Of a DNA stretch of 64,000 bases, positions 25,101 through 38,700 are shown piece by piece. This DNA comes from a virus. Position 1 is the first letter of the stretch. Every line of letters starts with the position of its first letter. The stretch spans positions 1 to 64,000 of IMG/VR virus record IMGVR_UViG_3300020156_000023, one strand, 5' to 3'. A program made the translations under genes and the position numbers. Under the pieces are notes generated by a model that did no database searches, had not been told where the DNA came from, and saw nothing but the letters and a program-made list of their open reading frames with translations.

Positions 25101-26744
25101 ATTATAGTTATAAGGTATTCTTGAATCTATAGCTCTTCCTTTTACTAATCTGTTAAACTCCCATATATTATTTTGTGCAATATTCCTTTCAATATAATTA
25201 GGATTACCCTCCTGGGCATCCACTTTAAATTCTTCAAATCTTGCAAGCCTATCTAATATTTGATTAAGTACATCCTGATACCTTGGCCCTAACCTTTCTC
25301 TAATATCTCTTTCATATTCCTCAGAAGCTTCAACACTATCAGTAAAGTATTGAGGATACATGTCCTGGTATACTTCTCTTACTTCAGATAATTTAGTAAA
25401 GTCTATTACATCAATATTATCTTTAATAATCTTAGTAACTTCCTTATAGTTATCTGCATTATAGTCAGATAAGAATTTACCAGTAGCTCCTTCAAATCTT
25501 CTTAGTATTTTATACCATTCAGGAGAAAACACATCTGTAATAAATCCTGTAGGATTACCTGAAGAATCTTTCTCAATAATGAAATCAAAATCTTTTAATC
25601 CTGTAGTCTTAATCAACTCATTAAACCTTCTTGCAAAGTCTATATAGTTAGTAAAATTCCTTGCATAAGTCTGTTTGAACTGAGACATTATAACTTGTGG
25701 TATAACTGTATTGTTAGTCCTATCAGCTGTAATACCTAAAAACATTTGTTCTAACCAGTTAATATCTCCTTGTGCTTGTAGTAAATCATCAAGTTTAACA
25801 TCATTGTTAGTTAGTGTATCCTGTACAAATATATCTTCCTCAATATACTTCCTTGCAGTTTCTAATAACTTATTCTTATATAAATCTTTAAGTTCATCTA
25901 TAGTAGTTTTAATATCTCCAAATGCAGGATTATCATATACTCTTAGAGACTCTCCTTTATATTCCTTAGAATTACCAGATACAAACTCATCATAGAAATC
26001 AATCTTCTGACCTATAGCTTGTGTATCAACTAATAATAGATTATCAAAAGACTCCTTAATATCTTTAAGGTCTTCTGTTATAGCATGAAACATTATATCA
26101 GATTCATTTTTAGCTAATTGTTCAAGCTGTAAAGAAATCTTCTGTTTATCTTGTTGTAGTTTTCTAAGCCTTAAGTTAACTTGTCTTTTATCAATAGTAG
26201 TATTAATATTGGTATTCCTCAGGTCTCTTCTTAATCTTGTAATTTGTTCATCTATAAGTTCTAATTGATTCTGTTTGTATCTTACAAACTCTCCATAGTT
26301 ATCCCCTATAGGTTTCTGAGGTTCCTCATCCCTTCTTGAAGCAAACTCAAACTCAGAATTATTATACTGATTGTATTCTTCTAAAGACAATGAAGCCCTC
26401 TGAGCTTCAGATACTCTATAGGCAATAGCTTCATCCTCTACATTTTGTAGAGTCATAGCATCAGCTAATTTTCTTGAAGGATGAATAGATATTACATATC
26501 CATCAGATTTCCTTATATAAGTTACTACCTTACCATGTACATCCGAATTGTATAAAGTATTCATTTGGCTTTCAAAAATTTTTACTTTACCAAACAACAC
26601 ATCATTATTAGGATTAGAAGCATCGAAGGGAATGAACCCTTCGATGCTATCCTGGTACTTTGTAAATTTAGCAGAATCAAATCTATCTAAAACCTGATTC
26701 TTAATCCTATTTTGTATATCTCTTACTGTAACTTCACATGCCAT
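22122..26744 (-). CDS. Large virion-associated (ejected-type) protein, 1,540 residues
   Basis: This is the last gene of the minus-strand block, downstream of the RNA polymerase giant, and has its own Bacteroides-type promoter. The protein is mainly charged helix with long coiled segments (about 150-210), then hydrophobic stretches near residues 1183-1220 (ALGTLAISYGTLGTVGLAAT) and 1286-1315 (LAIMLSFLAFKLAVGALAY), and a basic C-terminus rich in Lys, Arg and Glu. No enzyme motif is recognised. In crAss-like phages, two or three giant proteins next to the tail genes are packed in the virion and injected with DNA. The membrane-like segments would suit a role in the injection channel, which is inference. 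Confidence 0.8.
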   Translation of the reverse strand: MACEVTVRDIQNRIKNQVLDRFDSAKFTKYQDSIEGFIPFDASNPNNDVLFGKVKIFESQMNTLYNSDVHGKVVTYIRKSDGYVISIHPSRKLADAMTLQNVEDEAIAYRVSEAQRASLSLEEYNQYNNSEFEFASRRDEEPQKPIGDNYGEFVRYKQNQLELIDEQITRLRRDLRNTNINTTIDKRQVNLRLRKLQQDKQKISLQLEQLAKNESDIMFHAITEDLKDIKESFDNLLLVDTQAIGQKIDFYDEFVSGNSKEYKGESLRVYDNPAFGDIKTTIDELKDLYKNKLLETARKYIEEDIFVQDTLTNNDVKLDDLLQAQGDINWLEQMFLGITADRTNNTVIPQVIMSQFKQTYARNFTNYIDFARRFNELIKTTGLKDFDFIIEKDSSGNPTGFITDVFSPEWYKILRRFEGATGKFLSDYNADNYKEVTKIIKDNIDVIDFTKLSEVREVYQDMYPQYFTDSVEASEEYERDIRERLGPRYQDVLNQILDRLARFEEFKVDAQEGNPNYIERNIAQNNIWEFNRLVKGRAIDSRIPYNYNGGRYGVYFTGFRDLAFIPKKSSIKAVYTDLGVQAKEVKTGFYNEDFQDIISDPQKLEYWKLVKEMSEYINSTYNLRNHGRLSYPKVQEDYAERFFDSLKDIRQGKFMGGSKILTQAMHQWKGFFFEEGKHTDEKSNVSPNYFDATGKEIKDLAESYIITGMSREQAYTQARSKVLSGYSTDFNRDILGVVMEATLHNTRLEMQPISEALIAQFKDLGSERKRAIEKIEYWHEKVILNRGENYRGSSKIEGKSLSPWFNRAINILSSVPFVKKFVNEKSAHFLTDSEKEVFKGLQQAKELGHPANDFSFKHNDMIFSKKTTEKDNGEIDIKFYEGIGKDVKEITEDAYNRMFNDYIEQKIKSLGLDFSLAGFIQGVLKTVIYKSLGFNPISGIFNRIEGKHSAMVMDMTGEYWPTGAIDKANQFLSFANIIRMSPNKLLPKDMVKRREIEKFQLFLRQMNTLQDRKNELQKNSQESKFNAGSFNLFALAVDNPEFKNQGGIILSMMYGKEIKDVDGNSHKLFDGNSLVPYDLVDGNLQLKPKFDTEENRANLLDFSGKDITKLKIRMEDAVSRSQGNYDIFDIMMAKRNIWGRAATLFMTWFPEHVNQRFGVNSENNVSIFTGKKRRDGRFIAAYKGNKANAAMYALGTLAISYGTLGTVGLAATGALSAIVYQKFLRKIANPQGVKRDVNYAMEMVEFLKSTLIETLNYPGRLLNVSDRLRVKNKSFENTTMSEEEIGALRALTRELAIMLSFLAFKLAVGALAYDDEDDAESPERMRYNFAQNQLSRAINSLAIYSNPQELVTDNSRVAALSTLSSISKILSAIYDEKQREDLGTNFMNLTPVPRILTKGELPWENKKNYDEVPSMIGISSPLKWTSDFIKDQATDGEYSAEKEYKKLRKDARSRYRSELSSQYEGDQLEEAIEKAMTLEFPDKERGESNKSILNRIEAGEKGKLKKASKTTRNNYKDRLKEEGLTNEEIAERMAERFRGR

Positions 26745-26763
26745 TTCTTATATATTTTAATTT

Positions 26764-26771
26764 ACAAAGAT
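26764..26771 (-). promoter_or_regulatory. Bacteroides-type -7 promoter element before the 1,540-residue gene
   Basis: On the minus strand this reads TATCTTTG, 20 bases upstream of the ATG at 26744, in the only sizeable gap (38 bases) of this region. A -33 element is not clear. It is identical to the octamers at 15,647 and 61,899. Confidence 0.62.
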
Positions 26772-26782
26772 ACATATTATTC

Positions 26783-29700
26783 TTAACATTTCTTAATCTC
26801 AGGGTACCTAAATCCTTCCTCTCTTGGAGAATCATTTAGTTCAGTATCTGATAAATCAACATCATCATTTTTCATATCCTCTATTATATTGCCACTTTGA
26901 GTATTAGGTGCTGTCTGAGTTACTCCAGATGTTTTAAGTAAACTATATACAGCATCAAATGTTTCATCTTTATAAGAGAAGTTCTCTCCTGTAACTGCAG
27001 TATACAATGAACCTAACATGTCTCTTATTATTTTAAGGAACTTCCTTACCATATTAGGACTCTGAGCTTCAAGTCTTTCCCTATAATCAGGAGCTACAAA
27101 CATACCTGCCATGAACTCATAAATATCTTTAGAGTAATATGTACTCTTATCTGTTGAGTCATAAGGAATAGCTTGTTGTGCAGTTTGGAATAGAGCTACT
27201 AATTTAGTTACAAATGTAGGAGCATTGTTTACAAGCTCTATCTCCCCTGTAGCTTTATTATAATTCTGTACATACTTATCAAACTCCCTTACTGTCATAG
27301 AGTGTATAATCTCTTCTAAGAATATTTCCCTAAGCACATTCCTTGCTTCAATCATGTTATAGTTATTCTGAGCAAGTATTATTTCATAGATATTAGGATT
27401 GATATATATCTCATTTGTCATCCTGTTATATGAACCTAAGGCACCATTAGTAGGTTTCTGATATACCAATTTAGCATTAGGATTACCATACTTAATCAGA
27501 TTTTCTATGAACTCTTTATCCTCTTGTGGAGTATTAACAGAATTCATATAAGCTTCTAATACATATGATATACCTTTACTTTCAGGGAATATATCAGACA
27601 CTGGCATATAAGATACCTGTCTGTTTAATCCTGTATCAAAGTATACATTACCTTTAAACTTAGAGGTCTTATCTACATTATTAGGTATTAAGGAAGGTTG
27701 AGAGAATGCATTAGCATTGTACTCATTATATCCTGTTGTACCTAAAGTCTCTATCCTGATGTATAATCCAGTGTGTGGGTCATACTTAAATAAAGAATAT
27801 TTATTCTCTGAGTTAATGATAGATGTATTCCTTACTGCTACATACTCAGGCTCATATCCTTCTATCCCTGTATCAAATTTAAAACTATCCTGGTTATTAA
27901 TTAAATTATTTATATTCTTACCTTCCTCTAAAGCTCTGATTAAAGTAGTCTGAGCTTTCATATCTGACAACTGTATCAAATCTTTATTAACTGTATTATT
28001 AGATAAAATGAAAGCTCTCTCTGGATGATGTTGGAAATATTGTTCTTCAAACTTCTCAACAAATCCTGACATATCTTTACCATTGTTAATATCATAAATC
28101 AGGTTCCTTAAGTCTTTCGTGAAACCAATAGCTTTAAGATAGTCAACATGTATATATTGTCTAAACCCTGTAGCTCCATTTTGATTATCAGAAAGCATTG
28201 CATAAGTAGCTAAATCCTGAGCTAACTTATGTGGAGTCATAACTTCACCATTATACATACCTAAATTAGTATGGTCATTTACTAACTCTAAGAAAGCTTC
28301 ATATTTAGTAGTCTTATCAAAGTTAGTATTGAAGTTAGCTGTTGCTGTAATTAAAGAAGGCACTACATCCCTTACTTGTAATTGTAAATCTTTAAGGAAT
28401 AGATTATCCATTATAGGATTCTTCTCTTTCCTTAGTGTTTGCAATATCTTAGCAAGAGAGAAGTTACTCTCAGTATTAAAGAACAGTCTCCTTCTTTCCT
28501 CATTAACATCTCCTCTGAATAGAGTTGTATTAGTTCCTGAATAAGCAAAGTCCCTAAAGGCTGTCATAATCTCATACTTCCACTTAAGTGCACTTCCAGA
28601 TGTATCATTAACATCTTTATTCTTTTGTGCAAATATATAAGAGATAGTCTCTTTTATAGTTGGGTGGTTGTATGGGAAGAATATATCCATTAAATCCTGT
28701 GCTGCACTTAAAGAATTAAGTAACATCACACCTTCTGTTGTAGTAGGCTTCCAGAAGTATTTACCAACTAACTTAAATCCTTGAGCTTTAAGCTCTGTTA
28801 TTTGAGATAGTTTTTGCTCTTCTGTCAGTTCCTCTACATCATATGGATTAACTCTTGACTCTCCTATTAAATTCTCAGCACCAGATACTCTATCTAAACC
28901 TAAATCATCAAGCATAGATATTCTCTGTAGAGTTTCAAAGTAGGATACTCCAAGCTTAGATGTTGATAAGTTGATTAGTCTCTGGGCTTTAGCTAATTGA
29001 TTCTCTTCAGTTTTAAATCTCATGAATTTCTGTAATACAGCTAACTGTAATTCAGGTTCCATAGCAGGCCCTACTTCAAGATTATCCCATAATCTTTGCC
29101 CATCCATCTTCTCAGACATTTGTTCATACATCTCTTCTGGTAAGAAGTCTACTGTATTATTAACCTCTGTAGGGAAACCATACTTCTGTACTAATTGTTG
29201 TACTACAAACAATTCCTTATTAGGTAAGAACTCTGCTGTAATAGAACTATACTTTTGCATTAATTCTACATAATCCCTTATTATAGGTTGATTAACAAAT
29301 AGAGAAGGTATGTGTAATTGTGTAGGCTCTTTAAGTTGAGGGGCACTTACTTTATCTAAAGATAAGTCAAATCCTCTCATTGCCATTAAGGCATACACAC
29401 CCATAGTATAAGAGTTCTCATTTCTCTTACCCATAATCTGCTTGTTAATATTATCAGTAGATACATTCTGGTTCTCACCATGTTGTTCTGCTATATCTCT
29501 ATATCCATCAAGAGTTTTATATTGTGCACCTAACTTACCAGTAGAAGTTAATCCACCAATAGTTTCTTCTGCATCAACCCACTCTCTAGCCTTCTCTCTT
29601 TCATTATATATAAATTTCTTAAGTTGTAACTTCTGGTCATCAGGTAATCTTTGTAATTGAGCTTCAAAGGTTACAGCATTAGAGTGTTTACCAATACCAC

Positions 29701-32700
29701 CTTTACCATCAGCACCTAAGTTAAGTAGGTACCTTTGATATGAATCTCCAAGCATAGTGAAGTTCTCTGATGCATTAGAAGATAATAATGAGTCCATTGC
29801 AAATGCAGTAGTCTCAGCTATATCAGTTACAAGTGGCTTAAATATTTTTTTCTGTACCATATCTGAAGGAGATTGGTAAACAGATTTATATATATTAAGC
29901 ATTACATTCTCATAAGCTTTTATCTTCATCTTGTTCCTCTTGTATACCTCAACATTTACAACATTCTGTAAATCTTCATCCTGAAGAGTACTTAGGAAAT
30001 CATCAACAAGTTCTTCTACAGAGTAATCCTTATAAGGAAGCTCTTTGATTATACCATCTCTATTTAAATAATAATTACTCTTATATACATATCTCTTATC
30101 AATATCATAATCCTCTCCTAACTGTACTGTATGTTCAGCAGGTACTACTAACATATCTCCTGATTGTGGAGGTAAGAACCCTACTACTTTTAATATAACA
30201 CCTGATTGGTGTGATGAAGTAGGTATCCTGAATGAGAAGTTATTAAGAAGAGTTTTATCAATCTTTTCTAACCTTAATTGTCTTCCTGTTACTTTACCTT
30301 CACTATCTACTATAGGCTCTGAGTAATCATCAGACATCATATCAATAAGTTGTGTACTCTTAGAACCATCTTCATTATGTATTGTTACCCTATAGTGAGA
30401 TTGTATTAGAACCTCAGACTCCATTATCCTTCCATTAGAATTCTTAGTAGCTTTTAACCTACCAACCCTGTTAGGGTCAATCCATACTATACCTTGTCTT
30501 GAGTTAGCATCCAACTCATCAAGAGTGGTTACTTTCTCAAAACCTTCTGATGAAGTAGAGATATGTCCATTACCTGGGAGCTTGTGTGCAATTAACCTAT
30601 TAGATATTAAGGCTTGTAATAAAGCTTCAAACTTGTTAGCATTAGCATCAAGCATTAGAGGAATCTCAGTAGAGATGTTATTCTCATTGATATTCACACC
30701 AAGTACATTCTGTAAGTAATCAGGATATCCTCTTGTAATAATTTCATCTCTTATGATAGAGATTAAGTTATCCATTACTTTTGTTTTCTCTACAATAGTA
30801 AGACTGTTAAAAGGTACTCCTTCCTCTAATCCTAATTCAGAGTATAGTATTTCTTTCTGAGTTTCACTAAACCTTTTATAGATTTCAAAATCTATCTTAT
30901 CTAAATCAACTCCTGATATCATTCCATTCTCAGGAGTAATACCAAGCTCTCTTAATAGTTCCCTTGAATATAAATCAGGGAATATCTTATCAGTTATCTT
31001 ATTGATACCATTAGCTAACTTAATCTTCCAGAACTGAGAACCCATAGTAATATAGTTATCACTATTCTTAGCTAAGAACTTCTTAGTCTTAACTGGAGTC
31101 TCTTGCTGTATCTTAAAGTCAGAATAATTAAGAGTAAGTACAGAGTCTGCTAATAATCCAGAAGGCTGTGCTTCTGATACATTATATAACTCTTCCATAG
31201 GTTTGTAATACAAATCATTCATAGTAAGTTTGGTCTTAGAAGCACCAATCTTATTAGCTGTTTGATATGACATCCTTACAGTCTTACCTGTCCTTTGTTC
31301 AAGAGCTTCAAGTTTCTGCCTTACAGCATCTATCCTTAAGTTCTTAGTTAGTTGAGGTAATAGAGGGAATGAAGAAGACTTAATATATAAAGGCCTCATC
31401 CCTATTATTTTACTTACTTTATTTCCGTTAGCATCAGTAGTTTCAGCTACTAATGGTATCTGTCCTGTATAAACAGGTTTCACAGGTTGCATAACTACAT
31501 TAATCTCATCAGTAGTAACTTCTTCAAACTTATTAGCTGACATCTTATCATAAGCAGATTTAAGGAGTTTTAATTGTTCTTCAGTTAAATCCCCTTTTCT
31601 TTGTAAAATATCAACATGTGCTCTCCAGGTTGTATACTCCTGAGCATCTGTACCAGTCATATTGAAATAACCATCAAGACCTGTAGTAGTATTTTCAAGT
31701 ACTGCTATATTCTCCTGTTTCTGTTCTAATAATCCTTCACTACCATATAAAGCTTCAGTATCATTTTGTTCTAAAGCTTTCTCTATTTTTTTATTTAATT
31801 CATCTATATTATCAAGAGCTGCTGTTTGTTCTAAAGTTAGTTCACCATATTGTGATATGATTAACTCCCTCATAACCTCAGACATACTCTCTACATCATT
31901 TACTTGTACTTGTAGGTATTGTGTATTATAACTACCTGACCTATCCTCTGAATTAGCAAGCTTAGAACCTGGTGCTATAAGTGAGGCTGCCCTCTTATCT
32001 ACAATTACTGATATGGCTTTAGCTATATCTACATATCTGTTATTATTTAACAGAGCTTTAGAATCTATATAAGTTTGTCCATTCTCTGTGTAAGTAGGTA
32101 TTAACTTATCCTTAGAATAGTAAGCAGCATCTCCAAGAAATAACTGATATACATTAGCTTGGTTTAGCATATAGTTCAGAGAGTAATCTGCCATAGCTAA
32201 TCTAATCTGTTCAGTAGTATTACCTTTAAACTGTTTTAGATAAGATGTAGAAATATTAGTTCCATCATGCATTCCAAACAATCTAAGTTCTCCTGCTTCC
32301 CCATCTTTAGATAGCTTAGAATCTACCTGCTCATTTATAACCTCAGAGATGATTCTCTTAGCCTCTGGTATATATTTCTCTATATCATAAGCACCTACTT
32401 TCAATAGGTCATGTATGTTAATTCCACCCACTGTTATAGTATTGAACTTAGGTATAAGAGTAAATATTTTTGATGTATTATCAAACCCTTGTATACCATG
32501 AGTACCATACTTATAAGCATCTATTATCCTATTGAACTCTGATTGGAATAACTGTTCAGTTAAGAAACTTAGTATGTTATCATCAAGCTCAATAGAACCA
32601 TCATCTGCAGTAGAGATATTATGTTTAGCCTCTACAAGTGCAGTCTTAAGATATATCATCCTACCTTTATCAGATAGTGTATTGAAAGGTAACTGACCTA

Positions 32701-35700
32701 CCCTGAAAGTAAGTCCTGCTCTAATATCTGTTGGATTAGATAGATTAGAAAAACCTTTTAAGTTCATGAATAATCCCATAGTAGCAGATAAGTTATCCTG
32801 TGGAGATATCTTATCAAAGTCTGCATCAGAATATAAATCCCTACCATGTACTTTATAAGCTTCTGGTGAAGAGAAGTCTATAGATAATATGTTCTTAAAG
32901 TTAGGGTCATCTTTTAATAACTGTAATAATACATTATTCTTTGTATACCCTATCTCCTGAAGTGTATCTATAATATCATCCCTGTTAGAAGTTAACTTCT
33001 TAATTGTATCATAAGCAGAAGTATTTTGTATAGTACCCTGCATTACTTTACCACCAACCCTTATAGACTTAGCTATATTAGTTCCATTTAGAGATATCTC
33101 CATCTCTATTAATCTGTTAAGGGCACCTGAAGCATTATCGAATAGATTGTTCTCAGGTTCTGTAAGCACTACATCTATTGTTCCATTATCAGATTTATCT
33201 ATTAATCCAGTTAAACCTTTCTCTATATAGAATAGGATACCATTCTTCTGACTAAATGGATTAGTTGTTTTTAAGTACTCATCAATTGTATTATCACTAA
33301 AGTCTAATCCAAAGTGATAGAATATTTCTTTTACTTTATCTTTCTCTAAATTATTAGTTCCACTATTTTCTTTAATCCTATTCTTTAAAGCTGTTTGGTA
33401 TTTCTTAGCCACCTCAAGATTTAATACCCTTTCATTTCTTTCATTAGTTCTTGAGAATACAGAAGTATAGGTAAAGAAATCTCTAATCTGAGCTCTTAAC
33501 CTTATATCTTCCTTCTGGTTATTCTCATCTATAACCTGTAGCTCATACCCAGTAACATTACCTGCCTTATCAGTAATTACCCTGTTAAGTACTTTATAGA
33601 TATTAAGTCTTGAAGATATCATTTTATATAATAACTCATTCCTTAATTGTTCTGTAAATACTTCTTCATTCTCAAACTTAGATTTAAGTTGAGAATATAT
33701 ATTACCTTTACCTGTCTGGTACATATAGTCAAGCTTATCTATAAAGGTATCCCAGTCAGAGATAATCTCCGTAGTTATATCTTTAAGCCTTAGTTCTACA
33801 TCATCAGCAGATTCAAATTGAGGTAGTCCTGTAAGTACAGATACTACTTTATTTTTATTTTCTCCCTGAAGTTTAGGTATACCAAATAGAGATAACTTAA
33901 GTTTATTACTATAAGATAGTTTCAAATCTTTCTCCATGAATGACTTAGTGAAACTCTCATCAGCATCAGCTAATAAGTCAGTCTCATTCTCTTGTTCATC
34001 CTGTGCAATATTATCTAAATCCTGTATATCTAAATCCTCAGATTGTTGTAAATCTAAGTTTAGGAGTTTATCAAACTCCTTAGTTATAGAACCTTTGTTA
34101 TTAACATCCAATGAAGTTAACTTCAAAGACTCATTAACAACTCCTTGTAATTTATTAATCCTAACTTGTAACTCTCTTATGTTAGGAGAATTAGCAAGAG
34201 CAGGTATCTTAGACATGTTATCATATATAGCCTTATAGTTATTAAGTATAGGTTGTACATGTTTAGATACTGATTGTGATATTAACCTTTTAATATCACT
34301 CTCCTTAACTCCTGCTTTGAAATCTATATCAGATATAATTAAGTTCTTTAATGAACCTACTAACTCTGATTGTTCCCTTGTACTAAGGGTAGTAATCTTA
34401 TTTGTATTAAATTTAGTAAACCTATCTCTTTCTTCCTGAGAGTTAACTCTTCTTGAGCTAAGTATCTCTGGATTATCTAATCCATCTACAGGAGTTCCAA
34501 GAGTTGCATATAAAGCTTTCTCTTCCTCAGATAATGAATTATAGAACTCTTGCTCTGCAGTTTCATATTCCTGAGGAGTTTCTATTATATTCTGTTGTAC
34601 TTGTTCTATTAAACCTTGTGAACTTGTAGGTACTGTAAGCTCCCTATCTATAGGTAATGAAATATTAATTACAGGTTGTATATCTGTAATCCATTTCTTA
34701 GTTCCATCTATAGTTTCAATCTCATGTGACCTTACATTTGTAAACACGTTAGTTTTAATAAAGTCATTGTAGTCCTGATAGTTATTTACTGGAGTCCCAG
34801 TATTATCAAGAGTTACAAATCCTTTACCTGCATATACTGTAGAGTTAAGCCTATCAAAATTAATATTAAAAGCAGAACTCATAACTGAACCATTCATATC
34901 ATTAAATGCTGATACAAGGTTAGCCATATATATATCTACATTAGTTACTTTAGAACCAAATGAAGAAGGTCTTGCTTTATCTACTTTAGTTTGATTAGCT
35001 TTATTGTATACCTTTAATTCTCCTTTACCAAAGCTATCAAAGAAAGTTTGACCTGCTGGTATATTATCATTGTTTTGTTGTTGTGTTAAGTAGGCATCTT
35101 TATATTTAGCTGAACCTACCTGTACAAACAATCCTACATATCCTGTCAGGTTATTCTCTATATTAATACCTACAGTATTAGATATGGCATTCTTAATATC
35201 TTTAGCTTTAGATATAGTTATACCATAATCTGATTTAATCCTTTCTACAAGGTCAGTATTATCTATATTATTAAGTACAGTAGCAGCAAGAGTAGAATAC
35301 TTAATTGAATTAAATATCTCTGCTGGAAGAGTACTCTTTAAATTATCATTGTTTGCTACAGGACTTTTCTGTAGTACATGAAGAGCTATATATACAGGCT
35401 CTCCATCTTTTACATAAACTTCCCTTAGGTCTACTATACCACCAACATTATATCCTTCTCCTATAGTACCAATTATCTTACCCTTAAAAGGTTTACCTTT
35501 CTGAGTATATAAAGTTTTAACTCCATTATCCTCAAGTATAAAAGCTAACTCAGAATTACCTGTAGCCTCTCTCAATGTTATTGGCTCAGAATTCCTGTGT
35601 TCATTTATTTTATCAATTTGTCCAAAAGACTTTCCAGATACTTGTAATATATTATCTCCTGAAAGTATAGCTTCTCTAAGAGCTACTGTATTATTATATC

Positions 35701-38700
35701 CAGTTTGTGCTATATCAACCCTGTCTTGTTCTGATAAGTTACTGTTTATATTCTCAGGTATATACCATGTAGCATCAGATATGAAACTAACAGGTACAGG
35801 AGAGCCACTCACATCTTTGTAAGCTATCATTGGTACTTTAGCAACATACCTTGGGTCTTCTTCAGTAAGAGAATATTTTCTCTTATAATCCCCCCAAGTA
35901 ATTTTAACAGGCTTATTATCTATTAGTTCTGTAATAGGAACTGAGTCATTATCAAATACATATACTGCAAGATTATCTCCTTGTGAGATAAATTCAGGGT
36001 CAAGTATATAATCATTTCCTATAAAAGGATTTGTAACTAAACTATCTGAAGTAATTATAAATTCTCCAGATGGACCCCTTTCATATTCCTGGTGATAATG
36101 AGATAATTTAATTGCTGGAGAAGTAGTTCTTCTATCATTCTCTATAGTATTCTTAGTCTCAATTATATCCATAGGAGCTCCATGCACATCAAATACATCT
36201 TGCTTAGCTGTAGATATTTGTGCATTCTGAGTTACAGCATTTGTCTTTTCATAGAAATCTGTTACTTCATCTTCTGTAAGAGTTCCCTCAAGTAGTTCAT
36301 TAAGTAATTCATCCCTATTAAAGAAGTTACTATATACTTCTCCTATATTAGAGATAGGCCTTCCTGTAGCTTCCCATACCCTTCTATAAGCATCAAACAT
36401 TCTTTCTGCTTCATCAAATCCAAACTTCTCTATTCTTGAGTGTATGAAATCTTTAAATTCAGCTATCCTGTTTATATCTTTTTCAATACTAGCTATAGTA
36501 TCATTAGCAAGGTCTATAGCTCTCTGAGGAATATCTCCTATACTCCTTCTTGAGAACTGACTATCCTCACTTGATACTAAAGGCATTTCTACATTATCTG
36601 TAGAACCTACTGCTCCTAATCCTTTAAGAGCTTCATTAAGTTCTTCATCTGTTGCAGCTCTTTCCTTAGAATTAGGTATAGGTTGTTCATTAAGACCAAC
36701 CTCAGGAGCTATCTCTTGTATCTTATCATTTATATCTAATTGCTCAACTTTCCTTTGAGCAAGTTCCTGCATTTTATTATCAGCAACACCCGCAGCTGCA
36801 GCTTTAGTTAATTCTTTTTGTACAGCTTCCTTGGTTTTTGCATTCTCAATTGCTTTCTCTTGTCCTTTCTTAATATTTTCATTTATCTTCTTAAGGTCTT
36901 TTAAATCTTTAAGGTCAGCAATATTTTGCTGAATAGATTGATTAATAGATACTTTAGAAACTTCTGCATTAATATAAGGTTGTCTTGATATAGAAGGGAC
37001 AATAGTCTTATCCTTAGTACTATAAGGAGCAGCTTCAGAGAATTCTGCTTTAAGTTCAGATAATCTTTCTGCATCTACCTGAGATAGTTCTCTTGTAGTT
37101 GTATCTCTTGATACCTGTTCTAAAGCAATAATCTCATTCTCCATTCTAAACCTGTCTTTACCCTCTGGAGATAACATGTTGAATTGAGTATCCTTATTAT
37201 AAGCAGTTTGTAAATCAATATCATATTGATTTAATCTTTCTAAATTCTTAATATTAGAAAATTCTTTCTTAACAATATTAAAAGCAGATTCAAAATGCTG
37301 TGTAACATTATTTAAATTGTTCTCAAGTAAATCTTTTATTCTTTGAGAATCTTGTATGTTTTCCTGGAATGTAGTTTTAATAGTTTCAAATGAACCTTGA
37401 TATTTCTCTTTACCTTGTTCATCCACTAATCCAAATTTCTTTAGAGTATCTACATCAGCTGAGTTAACAGCATCCAGTATAGTTTGCAATTGATTAACAT
37501 GTGCATCAAATCCTTTAGTATCTCCATTAAGGTAATCATACTGAAGTGCATTGATAGCATTAGTTAAGTGAGAGTTATATCTTGCACCCTCAACTTCTTC
37601 TTTAGCTTTTTGTAATTTAATTGTATTCTCAGGAGTTCTGTTAGTTACAAAATCCTTCTGAGCTTGTATATAATTTTGAGCAATCCTATCCTGTTCAGCA
37701 AAGCTATTTGCTGTTCTTGTGAAAGAATCCTTTATAAAGTCTTGTTGTATCTGAACCTTATCTATTAGACCTCTATCCTGGAATACTTTATTTAAAGCAT
37801 TACCACCACCTGCAAATAGGGCACCACCAAAGATACCTGCTATAACAGAGTCTGTAGTTTCAGGACTCCATACATCAAACTCCTGAATAGTTTCAAGATT
37901 CTCTACATCAGTTTTATGTTGTGCATATCTTCCTATAGTAGTTTGTACACCTTCTTCAAGACCCTCAGATACAGCATTACTAACAAGGTTAGCACCTGTC
38001 TGTACAGTCCTGTTAGAACCTGTAGGTATCTTTGATAATAGTGATTCACCTAATGAAGAGAAACCAGTCTTTACTTCTGGGTTACCTTTGAAAGCACCAC
38101 CCTTACCAAATATAGATGCGAACTGTAATCCATTAACAATCATTAGTGGAGCTACCTCAGTCCTATAGGCAAATGTAGCTGCCTCTGCAGCTATTCTTTT
38201 AGCATCAGCATCAGAATAACCTTTAGCTTTATATTCCTGGTATACTTGTTCCATAGTTTCCATACCATTCATATATCCTTCCTGAACTCCTTTCCACATA
38301 CCAAAGCCACCTTGTCCTAATAATCTTGTTTTATTAGCAAGTCCAGCAGCTCCAGCACCTGGAGCAATACTATTAATTAAAGCTTGTTCAGCAAGTATCT
38401 CAGTAATGATACCACCAGTATAACCAAGGCTTTGAGTCATCTTACCCCAATAGTTAGCACTCATCATAGAGTCTCCATATTGGTATATCTCAAGGCCAGT
38501 CATATCTTTACCCCACTTAGATGCAGCTGATTCATTTAACCAGTTACCAAACTCTTCTTCAGAGTTTCCTGCAGCCATATTATACATACCTTGTAAATCC
38601 CATGAAGCAGCAGCATCAGTAAAACCTGCAACAGCTTGTTTACCAAACCCTGCTATAGCTCTACCAAATATCTCTCCACCAGATTGATATGCACCTAATA

